Assembly (NCBI GenBank): GCA_001603665.1 | Contig: LUZN01000003.1 | Span: 1 to 40,702, forward strand | Direction of reading: 5' to 3' | Length of the DNA stretch: 40,702 bases | From: Bacteroidales bacterium Bact_22 | GTDB taxonomy: Bacteria > Bacteroidota > Bacteroidia > Bacteroidales > F082 | In this document: positions 26,398-37,137 of the stretch, piece after piece | How positions within the stretch are numbered: position 1 is the stretch's first letter | How the letters are laid out: each line of letters begins with the position of its first letter | Translations under genes and position numbers: made by a program | The notes under the pieces: generated by a model | Database searches by the model: none | The model's input: the letters and a program-made list of their open reading frames with translations, nothing else | Told to the model about the DNA's origin: nothing

Positions 26398-28857
26398 ATG
26401 AGAGAAGTGAAATTCATAAGGAAGCATTACGAAGGCCGCATCCGCTGGGAAGCCGTGGTGATTTATATCCTGTCGATTATCATCTTGGCTTTCATGATTT
26501 ATTACATATCAAATCTCAAAAAAACCATTCAGAATCAACGAGTTGCGATTGATAGAAACGAAAAAGTCCTTAATTTCACCAACCAGCTCATCCAAAACGT
26601 CAACGAGGCGCAGTCGCATGCCCAGCTATACACCATCTCAGGCAGCCCGGAGCATCTCATTCAGTTTGGCGAAAACCTGAAAGTCACAGCAGCACTTAGG
26701 GATTCCATCGTTAACTATTCGGAAGACAACATCAACAACAAACGTCTTCTCAACGATCTTTTGGAACTGTTGAACCGTAAAGAAAACATTATCAAGGAGA
26801 TAACTCACCAATACGACATCTTCAACCCTTATGACGAGATTTATAAGCTTCTTTCGAATTATAAACCTCGCGAAAAAACGACTCGCATCGTAGCTGTCAC
26901 GCATCAGGATACATTAGTGATTAAAGGCGAACGCGTAGGATTCTTCCATCGTGTGTTCTCGTCGGAGATGCCTCGCGACAGCATCATCGTCGTCACCACT
27001 ACCACTTACGACACCATAACCGAGGAGACGCCCGAAAACAAGGTCGACCTCATGGAAGGTATAAAGATTTATACCGACAAAGGTAAGCAGGAGTATCTCA
27101 GCAGACTGCAAACCATTGAAAATCAATATCAAAGCTTCATAAAATCGGATCAGGAGATTTCAGAAGAGATCTCGAGGCTGCTCATCGTGCTGCACAAGCA
27201 GACGCTGACTTCGGTGATGATTGCCATCCAGAAGAGCGAGTCGCTGATTCAGCAGGGTTTGGATTATTCGATCTACGGTGGCACGGTGGCTCTCTTCAGC
27301 ATTCTGTTGTTTATCCTGTTGATTTCGCGCGATATTAAGCGCGTCTCGCGAGCTCGACGCGCTATGGAGGAAGCCCAGCGCCGGACCGAGGAGATCATGG
27401 AGAGCCGTCACAAACTGCTGCTCTCGGTGTCGCACGACATCAAGGCGCCGCTGGCGTCAATAATCGGCTACATCGAACTGATGCAGATGGAACAGCATAA
27501 CGAGGACGACCGTCAACGACTCGACTCGATGAAGTACTCGTCGCAACACATCCTCTCTCTCCTATCGAATCTGCTGGAGTTCTCGAGCCTCGAGCAAGGC
27601 AAGCAGTTTGTGCGCCGCGCCGACTTCAACGTGTCGCAACTCTGCGACCAGCTAGCAACGATGTTCCGTCCGATAGCCGAAAACAAGCAACTCAAGTTCT
27701 TCTATCACAAAAATATACCCAACAACGTTTACATCAACTCCGATGCGCTGAAAATCAAGCAGGTGGTGAGCAACATCATCTCCAATGCCCTGAAATATAC
27801 CATCGAAGGCGAAGTGCATTTTGGCGTCTATATCGTCAAAAACAAATTGATATTCAATGTGATAGATCAAGGCATCGGCATCCCTCCGGAGAAGATTGAA
27901 GAGATGTTCAAGCCGTTCAGCAAGGCCGAAAACAACCCTGGACTGGCCGAAGGCAACGGCTTCGGACTCTTCGTCGTGAAAGGTCTGCTCGAGCTCCTCG
28001 GCGGCAATATCAAGGTGATGTCGGAACTTGAAAAAGGTAGTCATTTCGAAATTACAATCCCAGTGAAAATGGTAGAGATAAAAGAAGAAGACAAGACACA
28101 ACAGACTGACAGTCAGGCAGTTATCTTAAACAAGAAACTCCACATCCTGCTCGTCGACGACGACAACAGTCTGCTCGCAGTTATCAGATCGATGCTCGAC
28201 AAGCTCGGACACGACTCCGACATCTGCCGTTCGTACATCGAGTTTAACAAGTACATCAACGAACTCGACCGATACGACTTGGTTATCACCGACCGTGAGA
28301 TGGGCACCTTCTCGGGCAACGACATCATGAAGACGATAAAATCGGTCGACAAAGAAAAGAAGGTCGTCCTCATGACCGCCAGCGACGAGTATACCGAACG
28401 TTTCGCCGCCAACGAAGGCTTCGACGGATATCTCAAAAAGCCATTTAGTATCAAAGACTTAGCTACATTGCTCAATGTTCGTTTCGACGAAGAGCAGCGT
28501 CAGCAATGCGAGTATTCGGCCGACTTCCCTCAGCTTTGCGAGATGTTCGACAACGACAGCAACGCCATATACGAGATTCTGCTGACGTTTGTGAAGTCGA
28601 CGTCCGACAACCTCGTGGTCCTCAACGACGCCATCACCGAGCACGACTTCGCCAAAGCGCAGGCCGTATGCCATAAGATGCGCCCGATGTTCATCCAGCT
28701 GGAGCAGAAATCGGCAGAATACCTCATCGACGTCGACAGCCGCCGCGGTCAGGATGCCGCTCCACTCCCTGAATGGGAAGAAAAAGGCATCGACTTCATG
28801 AATCAAGCCGATGCCCTCTTGGCTATGCTAGCCGAGAAATATGATATTTCCGATTAG
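26398..28857 (+). CDS. Hybrid sensor histidine kinase with receiver and Hpt domains
   Basis: An 819-residue membrane kinase. TM1 is about 19-38, followed by a 250-residue mostly helical periplasmic domain with coiled-coil character, then TM2 about 293-310. The cytoplasmic part has HisKA with phospho-His346 (SVSHDIKAPL), the ATPase N-box Asn463 (NIISNALKY), G1 Asp490 (DQGIGIP) and G2 (GNGFGLFVVKGLLELLGG). A receiver follows with acidic pocket near 587-589, phospho-Asp632 (VITDREMG) and Lys681, and a C-terminal Hpt with His759 (VCHKMRPMF). This gives a His-Asp-His relay that still needs an output receiver. The ATG at 26398 is chosen because an earlier in-frame ATG at 26368 lies upstream of the -7 box; that choice is uncertain. 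The sigma-54 activator at 35.7-37.0 kb is a candidate partner. It overlaps typA by 4 bases at the stops. Confidence 0.9.
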   Translation: MREVKFIRKHYEGRIRWEAVVIYILSIIILAFMIYYISNLKKTIQNQRVAIDRNEKVLNFTNQLIQNVNEAQSHAQLYTISGSPEHLIQFGENLKVTAALRDSIVNYSEDNINNKRLLNDLLELLNRKENIIKEITHQYDIFNPYDEIYKLLSNYKPREKTTRIVAVTHQDTLVIKGERVGFFHRVFSSEMPRDSIIVVTTTTYDTITEETPENKVDLMEGIKIYTDKGKQEYLSRLQTIENQYQSFIKSDQEISEEISRLLIVLHKQTLTSVMIAIQKSESLIQQGLDYSIYGGTVALFSILLFILLISRDIKRVSRARRAMEEAQRRTEEIMESRHKLLLSVSHDIKAPLASIIGYIELMQMEQHNEDDRQRLDSMKYSSQHILSLLSNLLEFSSLEQGKQFVRRADFNVSQLCDQLATMFRPIAENKQLKFFYHKNIPNNVYINSDALKIKQVVSNIISNALKYTIEGEVHFGVYIVKNKLIFNVIDQGIGIPPEKIEEMFKPFSKAENNPGLAEGNGFGLFVVKGLLELLGGNIKVMSELEKGSHFEITIPVKMVEIKEEDKTQQTDSQAVILNKKLHILLVDDDNSLLAVIRSMLDKLGHDSDICRSYIEFNKYINELDRYDLVITDREMGTFSGNDIMKTIKSVDKEKKVVLMTASDEYTERFAANEGFDGYLKKPFSIKDLATLLNVRFDEEQRQQCEYSADFPQLCEMFDNDSNAIYEILLTFVKSTSDNLVVLNDAITEHDFAKAQAVCHKMRPMFIQLEQKSAEYLIDVDSRRGQDAAPLPEWEEKGIDFMNQADALLAMLAEKYDISD

Positions 28858-30674
28858 TCGCTGACTTCCTCGCTGTGACGACCGCTACGTTTGCGTTCGA
28901 TCTCATCAAGAATAATCTTCCTTAAACGCAGGCTCTTCGGAGTCACCTCGAGATATTCGTCGTCGCGGATATATTCCATGTACTCTTCGAGCGACATCCT
29001 GACCGGCGGCGTGAGCACAATCTTATCGTCGGAACCCGAAGCACGGACGTTGGTCAAGTGCTTGGTTTTATTGATGTTCAGCACGATATCGTTAGCACGT
29101 GTGTTCTCGCCTATGACCTCACCCATGTAGACGTCTTCGTTAGGCTGAACGAAGAACTTACCACGATCCTGGAGCTTCCACAAGGCATACGGCACTGCTG
29201 TACCTGTCTCCATCGCGATGAGAGCACCCACCTCGTGAGTGTCCATCTCCCCCTTCCAAGGCTCGTAATCCTTGAAACGATGCGACATCACCGCCTCACC
29301 TTCTGTCGCGGTAAGCATAGCTGAACGCAAACCGATCAAGCCACGTGCCGGGATGTCGAAGTCGAGGTTCATACGGTCGCCCTTAGGTGACATATTGGTC
29401 ATCTCGCCCTTATGTTGCGATGCCAGCTCGATGACGCGACCTGCAAAGTTTTCAGGCACTTGCACGTTCATCACCTCGATAGGCTCGCATTTCTTACCGT
29501 CGATTTCCTTCAACAGAACCTTCGGCTGACCGATCTGGAACTCATAACCCTCACGGCGCATGGTTTCAACCAAAATGCTGAGGTGAAGGATACCACGACC
29601 GTAAACCATCAACGAGTCTGGCGAGTCGGTGTCTTCAACCTTCAATGCGAGGTTTTTCTCGGTCTCACGGTAAAGACGCTCACGCAGATGACGTGAGGTG
29701 ACGAACTTACCTTCTCTGCCGAAGAATGGCGAGTTGTTGATGGTAAACAGCATGCTCATAGTAGGCTCGTCGACATGAATCGGAGGCAGTGCCTCTGGAT
29801 TTTCGAAGTCGGCAACGGTATCACCGATTTCGAAGTTCTCGAGACCCATGATAGCCACGATATCGCCAGCGTAGATAGGCTTTTTCGTTCTTTCCTTACC
29901 AAGACCTTCGAAGGTATATAACTCTTTGATCTGATTCTTTTCAATCGAGCCATCGCGTTTCACCAGCGAGACGTTCATTCCGGCCTGGAGGATACCGCGT
30001 TTCAGACGACCTACGGCGATACGGCCCACATAGGAGCTGTAATCCAACGAGGTGATAAGCATCTGAGGTGTTCCTTCCTCGTATTTCGCTTCAGGAATGG
30101 TGCTGATGATGACGTCCAAGAGATATGAGACGTCGTTGGTGACGTGTGTCCAGTGATCCGACATCCAGCCTTGCTTCGATGAACCGAAAACAGTAGGAAA
30201 ATCAAGCTGATCGTCGGTAGCGCCGAGGTTATACATCAGGTCGAACACAGCTTCCTGAGTCTCTTCTGGAGTGCAGTTAGGCTTGTCGACTTTGTTGACC
30301 ACCACGATAGGCTTCAGCCCGAGTTGGATGGCTTTCTCGAGCACGAAACGTGTCTGCGGCATCGGGCCCTCAAAGGCGTCGACGAGAAGCAGCACGCCGT
30401 CGGCCATGTTAAGCACGCGTTCCACCTCACCACCGAAATCGCTGTGACCGGGAGTATCTATAATGTTGATTTTCACATCTTTATAACGCACCGAGACGTT
30501 TTTCGACAAGATGGTGATACCTCGTTCACGCTCAAGGTCGTTGTTATCCAGAATCAAATCTCCATTATCCTTATCTTCCCTAAAAAGCTTTGATTGATAC
30601 AGGATGCGGTCCACCAATGTGGTCTTCCCGTGGTCAACGTGAGCGATGATCGCAACATTACGAATACTTGTCAT
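28854..30674 (-). CDS. typA: Ribosome-binding GTPase TypA/BipA
   Basis: A 606-residue translational GTPase of usual length. The GTP-binding motifs are AHVDHGKTT (11-19), the DTPGH box (73-77) and NKVD (127-130), with the effector RERGITI at 49-55. EF-G-like domains follow, then the TypA-specific C-terminal domain ([20 protein letters not shown]). TypA acts on the ribosome in stress and low-temperature growth and in ribosome assembly. The gene stands alone with its own promoter, and its stop overlaps that of the hybrid kinase on the opposite strand. Confidence 0.97.
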   Translation of the reverse strand: MTSIRNVAIIAHVDHGKTTLVDRILYQSKLFREDKDNGDLILDNNDLERERGITILSKNVSVRYKDVKINIIDTPGHSDFGGEVERVLNMADGVLLLVDAFEGPMPQTRFVLEKAIQLGLKPIVVVNKVDKPNCTPEETQEAVFDLMYNLGATDDQLDFPTVFGSSKQGWMSDHWTHVTNDVSYLLDVIISTIPEAKYEEGTPQMLITSLDYSSYVGRIAVGRLKRGILQAGMNVSLVKRDGSIEKNQIKELYTFEGLGKERTKKPIYAGDIVAIMGLENFEIGDTVADFENPEALPPIHVDEPTMSMLFTINNSPFFGREGKFVTSRHLRERLYRETEKNLALKVEDTDSPDSLMVYGRGILHLSILVETMRREGYEFQIGQPKVLLKEIDGKKCEPIEVMNVQVPENFAGRVIELASQHKGEMTNMSPKGDRMNLDFDIPARGLIGLRSAMLTATEGEAVMSHRFKDYEPWKGEMDTHEVGALIAMETGTAVPYALWKLQDRGKFFVQPNEDVYMGEVIGENTRANDIVLNINKTKHLTNVRASGSDDKIVLTPPVRMSLEEYMEYIRDDEYLEVTPKSLRLRKIILDEIERKRSGRHSEEVSD

Positions 30675-30703
30675 TTTTCCTTAATTTTTCAAAAAATCGG
30701 GCG

Positions 30704-30711
30704 CAAAAATA
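30704..30711 (-). promoter_or_regulatory. -7 box for typA
   Basis: On the - strand TATTTTTG matches TAnnTTTG, 29 bases before the ATG at 30674. Confidence 0.6.
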
Positions 30712-30733
30712 CGAAAATTTTGCAAATATTCGT

Positions 30734-30741
30734 TATCTTTG
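30734..30741 (+). promoter_or_regulatory. -7 box for recQ
   Basis: TATCTTTG matches TAnnTTTG, 15 bases before the ATG at 30757. An in-frame TTG at 30739 falls inside this box and is therefore rejected as the start. Confidence 0.6.
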
Positions 30742-30756
30742 CAAAAAAATAGTTGT

Positions 30757-32688
<1,932 letters not shown>

Positions 32689-32709
32689 AAAAAGGAACCT
32701 ATTAAAACG

Positions 32710-32736
32710 AAAAAAGGCCGCTTCACAGCGGCCTTT
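32710..32736. terminator. Strong hairpin terminator between recQ and HU
   Basis: AAAGGCCGC at 32713-32721 pairs perfectly with GCGGCCTTT at 32728-32736 around the loop TTCACA. On the - strand six Ts follow the stem, making it a good terminator for HU; it can also stop recQ, with a weaker T-run. Confidence 0.88.
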
Positions 32737-32754
32737 CGTCAATAGTAAAACCTA

Positions 32755-33018
32755 TTATTTTACTAAGTCTGCGCTAGCTTTGAACTTCACGACTTTCTTT
32801 GCAGCGATCGTGATTTCTTTACCAGTCTGTGGGTTACGACCTTTGCGGGCCGGGCGTTTTGTTGTTGAGAATGTGCCGAAGCCAACTAATGAGATACGAT
32901 CACCCTTACGGATTGCACCTGTTGCTGCGCAAAGAAATGCGTCCAATGCTTTCTTGGCGTCTACCTTTGTGAGGCCAGCTTTTTCAGCCATCACATTTAC
33001 TAATTCTGCCTTGTTCAT
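32755..33018 (-). CDS. HU-family DNA-binding protein
   Basis: An 87-residue HU/IHF-type nucleoid protein. It begins MNKAELVNVMAEKAGLTKVD and contains FGTFSTTKRPARKGRNPQTG, the beta-arm with the intercalating proline, followed by the AAKKVVKFKAS tail. It binds and bends DNA and compacts the chromosome. I start at 33018: twelve extra codons up to 33054 are possible but HU proteins begin at this MNKAEL. A promoter box lies 37 bases upstream in very A+T-rich DNA, and a strong terminator follows. Confidence 0.96.
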   Translation of the reverse strand: MNKAELVNVMAEKAGLTKVDAKKALDAFLCAATGAIRKGDRISLVGFGTFSTTKRPARKGRNPQTGKEITIAAKKVVKFKASADLVK

Positions 33019-33055
33019 TTTAATAGTTTTAATAAGTTTGTAATCTTTTGACATG

Positions 33056-33063
33056 CAAATTTA
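33056..33063 (-). promoter_or_regulatory. -7 box for the HU gene
   Basis: On the - strand TAAATTTG matches TAnnTTTG, 37 bases before the ATG at 33018. Confidence 0.6.
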
Positions 33064-33083
33064 ACATAAAAACAATAACTTTG

Positions 33084-33126
33084 CAAGTTTTTTTCAAAAA
33101 TTTTTAATTTTTTTCAAAAAAAATTT
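33084..33126 (-). other. A/T-tract region upstream of the HU promoter
   Basis: Two similar runs of T6-8 C A5-8 occur side by side, in phase with long A- and T-tracts. It lies upstream of the HU -7 box and directly after the fmt stop. It may act as an UP-like element for HU, as an unstructured end of the fmt transcript, or both. Confidence 0.4.
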
Positions 33127-33136
33127 CAATAACAAA

Positions 33137-34102
33137 CTAAAAAACTATCTTCCAATCTTCGGAAATGCGCGTCCCTCTTAGGAATTCCGCAATTTGCATG
33201 GCTTTTTTACCTGCCTGTTGAATCTCAAGAATTTTAATGTAAAAATCCTTCAAAACCACTTCCAGATAGGTCTTTTGGTCAGTTTTTATGCTGTAAAGCG
33301 TTGAGTTTTCATCGGTTTTTAACGCCAATTCAGTTGCAAATATCTTTAAATCAAGAACCTCGCCCTCCGGATTCTGTATCTTGGCATGCGCCGCAGGATA
33401 CGGTGAGAGGCCTCTCACAAAGTCGTAAATCTCTTTTCCTGATTTGCTCCAGTCGATATAGCAATCGTCCTTAAAAATCTTTGGAGCGGGCTTCAAAACA
33501 AGATTTTCGTCCTTTATCACCTTCTCCTGACTCTTTGCCGTCACCTTGCCTTCTTCAATCAGCTTGATGGTCTTCACTATGACGTCGTTGCCGAGGTTCA
33601 TCAGCGCGTCGTGCAGCTCACCGGCGTTCATCTTCTCGCCTATCGCCAGCTTTTCCTGCATGATCATGGCGCCGGTGTCGATCTCCTTATCGAGAATAAA
33701 GGTCGTGAGACCGGTAACCGTCTCACCGTTGATTATGGCATGGTTGATAGGCGCTGCGCCTCTGTACTGCGGTAGAAGCGAAGCATGAAGGTTTATGGTG
33801 CCTTTCGGAGGCATGCTCCATATCACCTCAGGAAGCATCCTGAAGGCCACCACAACGAATAAATCGGCTTTAAACGAGCGCAACTGCTCGATGAATGCCT
33901 CGTCTTTGAGCTTCTCGGGCTGTAAGACAGGCAGATTGTGCTTTAAGGCACATTCCTTCACTTCCGACGAGTGCATCTGCTTGCCGCGGCCTGCAGGCTT
34001 GTCGGGAGTGGTCACCACAGCCAGCACCTCGTAACCTGCCGCCAAAATGGCTTCAAGTTGCGATGCTGCAAACTCAGGCGTTCCGAAATAAACGATTCTC
34101 AT
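33137..34102 (-). CDS. fmt: Methionyl-tRNA formyltransferase
   Basis: A 321-residue enzyme that formylates initiator Met-tRNA using 10-formyl-tetrahydrofolate. The N-terminal domain opens MRIVYFGTPEFAASQL. The catalytic residues match E. coli Fmt: Asn104 and His106 in INLHASLLPQYRGAAP and Asp142 in EIDTGAM, with the SLLPxYRG signature at 108-115. The C-terminal OB-like domain recognises the tRNA. Length is usual. A hairpin terminator for the upstream gene sits just before it, so it may have its own promoter or depend on read-through; I see no convincing TAnnTTTG in the short spacer. Confidence 0.96.
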   Translation of the reverse strand: MRIVYFGTPEFAASQLEAILAAGYEVLAVVTTPDKPAGRGKQMHSSEVKECALKHNLPVLQPEKLKDEAFIEQLRSFKADLFVVVAFRMLPEVIWSMPPKGTINLHASLLPQYRGAAPINHAIINGETVTGLTTFILDKEIDTGAMIMQEKLAIGEKMNAGELHDALMNLGNDVIVKTIKLIEEGKVTAKSQEKVIKDENLVLKPAPKIFKDDCYIDWSKSGKEIYDFVRGLSPYPAAHAKIQNPEGEVLDLKIFATELALKTDENSTLYSIKTDQKTYLEVVLKDFYIKILEIQQAGKKAMQIAEFLRGTRISEDWKIVF

Positions 34103-34120
34103 AACCTTGCTCCTATTATT

Positions 34121-34151
34121 AAAAATGCCTGACTCCCTTAAGAATCAGGCA
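34121..34151 (-). terminator. Hairpin terminator after the TPR-like membrane protein
   Basis: TGCCTGA at 34126-34132 pairs with TCAGGCA at 34145-34151. On the - strand the stem is followed by TTTTT and A/T. It lies between the end of the upstream gene at 34176 and the fmt start. Confidence 0.75.
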
Positions 34152-34175
34152 CTTTGTGTTTCTCAAATGCTGTTT

Positions 34176-34868
34176 TTATTCAGCAAGCTTTGCCTCAACG
34201 TAGGCGATATTCTTCAACACGTGGAAACCCTCAGTGCTGGTAGGATATTCGTCGTTGATGATGTTGTACATCTCAAGAGCTTTCTTGTAGTTCTCAATCA
34301 TCTCATAAGCGTAGCCGGCCTTCATCAGGAACATCGGTGATGTGGTGATGTTCTTGGTTTCCTTAGCTGCCTTCTCGTAGCATGATGCTGCTTCAGCCAC
34401 ATTGCCGAGCTCCATATAGGCATCGCCCTTGGCGCCCATTGCCAATGGCTTCATGAACTGATCCTTGCCGTTGAAATCGTTGAGATATTTGATAGCATTC
34501 TCGAATTCACCCATATTGAGATAGCACAAACCGGCATAGCATTTTGCCAAATTACCCGATTTTGTTCCACCATATTCGTTGATGACTTCAATGAAGCCAT
34601 AGAAATTACCATCACCGTTGAGAGCTGTAGCATAATCATCAGCTCTAAAAAGCTGTTCAGCATGGAACATGGCCTTTGCAGCAGCTTCTTCACGCGGCTC
34701 CATGACGAATTTCTTGATACCGAAGATGGCGAGAATAACCACGATAATAGCAGCAACAGCTATGATTATCGGCTTTCTGTGCTCTTCAATAAACATTTCT
34801 GACTTACCTAATGTCGACTCAATCTGTTCGAGACGTTGTTCGTCTTTCTTTACGTTTTCTTTTGCCAT
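34176..34868 (-). CDS. YfgM-like TPR membrane protein
   Basis: A 230-residue protein with a charged N-terminal segment (residues 1-32), one membrane helix at about 33-51 (PIIIAVAAIIVVILAIFGI), then TPR-like repeats (YAGLCYLNMGEFENAIKYLN, GAKGDAYMELGNVAEAASCY, AGYAYEMIENYKKALEMYN). This layout resembles YfgM, an ancillary SecYEG-associated protein, and the TPR domain would lie in the periplasm. Secretion support is inferred from that resemblance only. It has its own promoter and a terminator before fmt. Confidence 0.82.
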   Translation of the reverse strand: MAKENVKKDEQRLEQIESTLGKSEMFIEEHRKPIIIAVAAIIVVILAIFGIKKFVMEPREEAAAKAMFHAEQLFRADDYATALNGDGNFYGFIEVINEYGGTKSGNLAKCYAGLCYLNMGEFENAIKYLNDFNGKDQFMKPLAMGAKGDAYMELGNVAEAASCYEKAAKETKNITTSPMFLMKAGYAYEMIENYKKALEMYNIINDEYPTSTEGFHVLKNIAYVEAKLAE

Positions 34869-34893
34869 ATCTTAAAAACAATTTTTCGAACTG

Positions 34894-34901
34894 CAAAAAT
34901 A
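34894..34901 (-). promoter_or_regulatory. -7 box for the YfgM-like gene
   Basis: On the - strand TATTTTTG matches TAnnTTTG, 25 bases before the ATG at 34868. Confidence 0.6.
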
Positions 34902-34936
34902 CGCATTTTTTCTATATGTTTGAATAAATTTTTTAA

Positions 34937-34944
34937 TATATTTG
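34937..34944 (+). promoter_or_regulatory. -7 box for the trmH-type gene
   Basis: TATATTTG matches TAnnTTTG, 44 bases before the TTG start at 34989. Confidence 0.5.
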
Positions 34945-34988
34945 TAAAAATTTTAACAAAGAGGTTTTAAAATCGTAACTCATTCATT

Positions 34989-35675
34989 TTGAACGCAAAA
35001 GATCAAAAACTATACGAGTTTCTCTCGAATTACATCACCGATGAGAGAAAACAGCGCTTCGAGCAGGTGCTGCAATACCGCACGCGTCACCTCACCATTG
35101 TGCTCGAAGACATCTATCAGTCGCACAACGCCAGCGCAGTGCTCCGAAGCTGCGACCTGACAGGCGTTCAGGATATCCATATCATTGAAAACAAATGGGT
35201 TTACGACATCAACCCGGATATCGTGGTGGGCTCGACGAAATGGCTCGACTTGCATAAATACAACGTCAACGAGTTCAACACACCTGAGGCTTTCGACCTG
35301 CTGCACAGCAAAGGCTATAAGATTGTCGCCACCTGCCCTCACCAGAACGACTTCACGCCCGACACCCTACCGCTCGACCAGCCGATAGCGGTGGTGTTCG
35401 GCACCGAGAAGACCGGTCTCACCGACTACGCCCTGGAGCATTCCGACATGTACGTACAGATCCCGATGCATGGCTTCACCGAGAGCTTCAACATCAGTGT
35501 TTCCGCGGCTTTGCTGATGTATACCCTCACCCAGCGGCTGCATAAAAGCGACATCGACTGGCATCTTTCCGAAGAGGAAAAACAGCAGCTACGTCTCGAC
35601 TGGACACGGCGTTCGATAAACCGCGTCCGCGCCTTCGAGAACAAGTTTTACGAATTATATCCTGAGTTTAAGTAA
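34989..35675 (+). CDS. trmH: TrmH-type tRNA/rRNA 2'-O-methyltransferase (SpoU family)
   Basis: A 228-residue SPOUT methyltransferase that probably methylates the ribose of G18 in tRNAs with S-adenosylmethionine. Motif 1 is HNASAVLRSCD (46-56, with Arg53), motif 2 is VVFGTEKTGLT (135-145) and motif 3 is IPMHGFTESFNISVSAALL (158-176), together forming the trefoil-knot cofactor site. The N-terminal RTRHLTIVLEDIYQ is typical for TrmH of this phylum. It begins at TTG; no in-frame ATG or GTG lies between this codon and an upstream stop at 34968. Its end overlaps the convergent sigma-54 activator by 8 bases. The G18 site is inferred from the subfamily. Confidence 0.92.
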   Translation: MNAKDQKLYEFLSNYITDERKQRFEQVLQYRTRHLTIVLEDIYQSHNASAVLRSCDLTGVQDIHIIENKWVYDINPDIVVGSTKWLDLHKYNVNEFNTPEAFDLLHSKGYKIVATCPHQNDFTPDTLPLDQPIAVVFGTEKTGLTDYALEHSDMYVQIPMHGFTESFNISVSAALLMYTLTQRLHKSDIDWHLSEEEKQQLRLDWTRRSINRVRAFENKFYELYPEFK

Positions 35676-37008
35676 GATCCATCCCGTAGAGATGCATCTT
35701 GTTGTATAAGGTCTTGCGGTCGATCTGCAAAAGCTTCGCCGCGACAGTCTTATTACCCCTCGCCTTCTTTAAGGCAGCCAGAATCTGTTCTTTCTCGTCG
35801 CCAGGCTGCAGCGCCATGTCGTCGCCCTCCTGAGACTTATGGAAATGGCTCGACAGAACCGGCAGATAGTCTAACGTAATCTCTTGATTCTCAGCGAATA
35901 ATACCGAGCGACGAATCACGTTTCGCAACTCGCGGAGGTTACCGTCCCAGCGGTGCTGCTTCAGCTTCTCCAAGGCTTCGGCCGAGATATGTTTCACATC
36001 TTTGCCCAGTTCTTCGTTGGCTTGAGCGAGGAAATAATATGCAAACTCTTCCAGGTCCTCGATGCGCTCGCGCAACGGCGGTACCTCTATCGAGAACTCG
36101 TTGATTCTATGGTATAAATCCTGGCGGAAGCTACCTTCCTCGATGGCTTTCTCCAAGTCGACATTGGTAGCGGCGATGATACGCACGTCGACGTCGATAT
36201 CTTGGGCTGAGCCCACTGGACGCACCCTCTGCTCCTGCAGCGATCGCAGCAGCTGTTTCTGCACCTCGTAAGGCAGGTTGCCCACCTCATCAAGGAACAC
36301 GGTGCCACCTTTCGCCTCTTCGAACACGCCTCTCTTATCAGCAATTGCTGAGGTAAACGAGCCTTTCTTATGTCCAAACAGCTCCGAAGGCGCCAGCTCC
36401 ATCGACAGACTGCCGCAGTCGACAGCGATAAACGGATGATCCTTACGGCCGCTCTGCTCATGTATCATGCGGGCGATGTATTCCTTGCCTGTGCCGCTCT
36501 CGCCGAGCACGAGCACCGACATCTTGGTAGGGGCCACAAGTGCCACGTGGTTGTACACGCGCTGTATCACCGAACTCTTGCCCTTCACCATAGCCGCCAC
36601 GCCCTTCTCCATCTTATCTTTCTTAACCTCTTTACCCTTCTTAGCCTCCTGTTTCAGTGCTAATTCGATCTTCTGCTCCAACATCTCGGGGATGATAGGC
36701 TTCTCAAGATAGTCGAAAGCGCCGAGCTTCATGGCGTTGACGGTAGTCTGCACGTCGGCATAGCCTGTCATGATGATGAAAGGCGTCGTGATCTTCTTTT
36801 CGCGGAGATATGTAAGGAACATGATTCCGTCGCCGTCAGGCAGACGTAAATCGCTGAGAATCAGTTCATACTGTGATGCGTTGGCAGCATGCAGCGCTTT
36901 GTCGAGCGATGCCACAAGGTCAACCTCCCAGCCGTTTTTCTGGAACCAGGTCTTCAGCATCACGCCGAAAGCGACATCATCGTCAACTATCAAAATCTTT
37001 TTTGACAT
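35668..37008 (-). CDS. Sigma-54 dependent response regulator (NtrC family)
   Basis: A 446-residue enhancer-binding protein. A receiver domain (phospho-Asp53, Lys103) precedes a charged linker (about 121-137), the AAA+ domain and a Fis-type helix-turn-helix (NKTVAAKLLQIDRKTLYNKM at about 420-439). Walker A is GESGTGKE (169-176), Walker B VFLDE (237-241), and the arginine fingers lie in FRQDLYHRIN. The sigma-54-contacting loop, usually GAFTGA, is GSFTSA (216-221): the essential Phe and Thr stay, but the Ala and second Gly are Ser. It should open sigma-54 promoters when phosphorylated. No cognate kinase is adjacent; the Hpt-bearing hybrid kinase 7 kb away is a candidate. Start at 37008 (MSKKILIVDD) is favoured over 37017. 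Confidence 0.94.
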   Translation of the reverse strand: MSKKILIVDDDVAFGVMLKTWFQKNGWEVDLVASLDKALHAANASQYELILSDLRLPDGDGIMFLTYLREKKITTPFIIMTGYADVQTTVNAMKLGAFDYLEKPIIPEMLEQKIELALKQEAKKGKEVKKDKMEKGVAAMVKGKSSVIQRVYNHVALVAPTKMSVLVLGESGTGKEYIARMIHEQSGRKDHPFIAVDCGSLSMELAPSELFGHKKGSFTSAIADKRGVFEEAKGGTVFLDEVGNLPYEVQKQLLRSLQEQRVRPVGSAQDIDVDVRIIAATNVDLEKAIEEGSFRQDLYHRINEFSIEVPPLRERIEDLEEFAYYFLAQANEELGKDVKHISAEALEKLKQHRWDGNLRELRNVIRRSVLFAENQEITLDYLPVLSSHFHKSQEGDDMALQPGDEKEQILAALKKARGNKTVAAKLLQIDRKTLYNKMHLYGMDLT

Positions 37009-37030
37009 AATAAACATTCTGCTCGTCCTG

Positions 37031-37038
37031 CAAAATTA
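37031..37038 (-). promoter_or_regulatory. -7 box for the sigma-54 activator
   Basis: On the - strand TAATTTTG matches TAnnTTTG, 22 bases before the ATG at 37008 (13 before 37017). The activator thus has its own vegetative promoter, separate from the upstream lipoprotein gene. Confidence 0.6.
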
Positions 37039-37080
37039 AACATTTTATTTTTATGTATGCTAAAAAATGTCAAAAAAATA

Positions 37081-37110
37081 GAAATCCGGCGCCAGGCGGC
37101 GTCGGATTTC
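37081..37110 (-). terminator. Hairpin terminator after the Cbp1-like gene
   Basis: GAAATCCG at 37081-37088 pairs with CGGATTTC at 37103-37110, with GC-rich inner pairing around AGGC. On the - strand it is followed by TATTTTTTTG. It separates the lipoprotein and activator transcripts. Confidence 0.85.
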
Positions 37111-37137
37111 CGTAAATATTGAAAACGAGCAGAAAAA

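Noticed and set aside
33076-33083. TAACTTTG promoter-like box on the + strand upstream of HU
   Set aside because: No + strand gene starts downstream until recQ's far neighbours; HU and fmt are both on the - strand.
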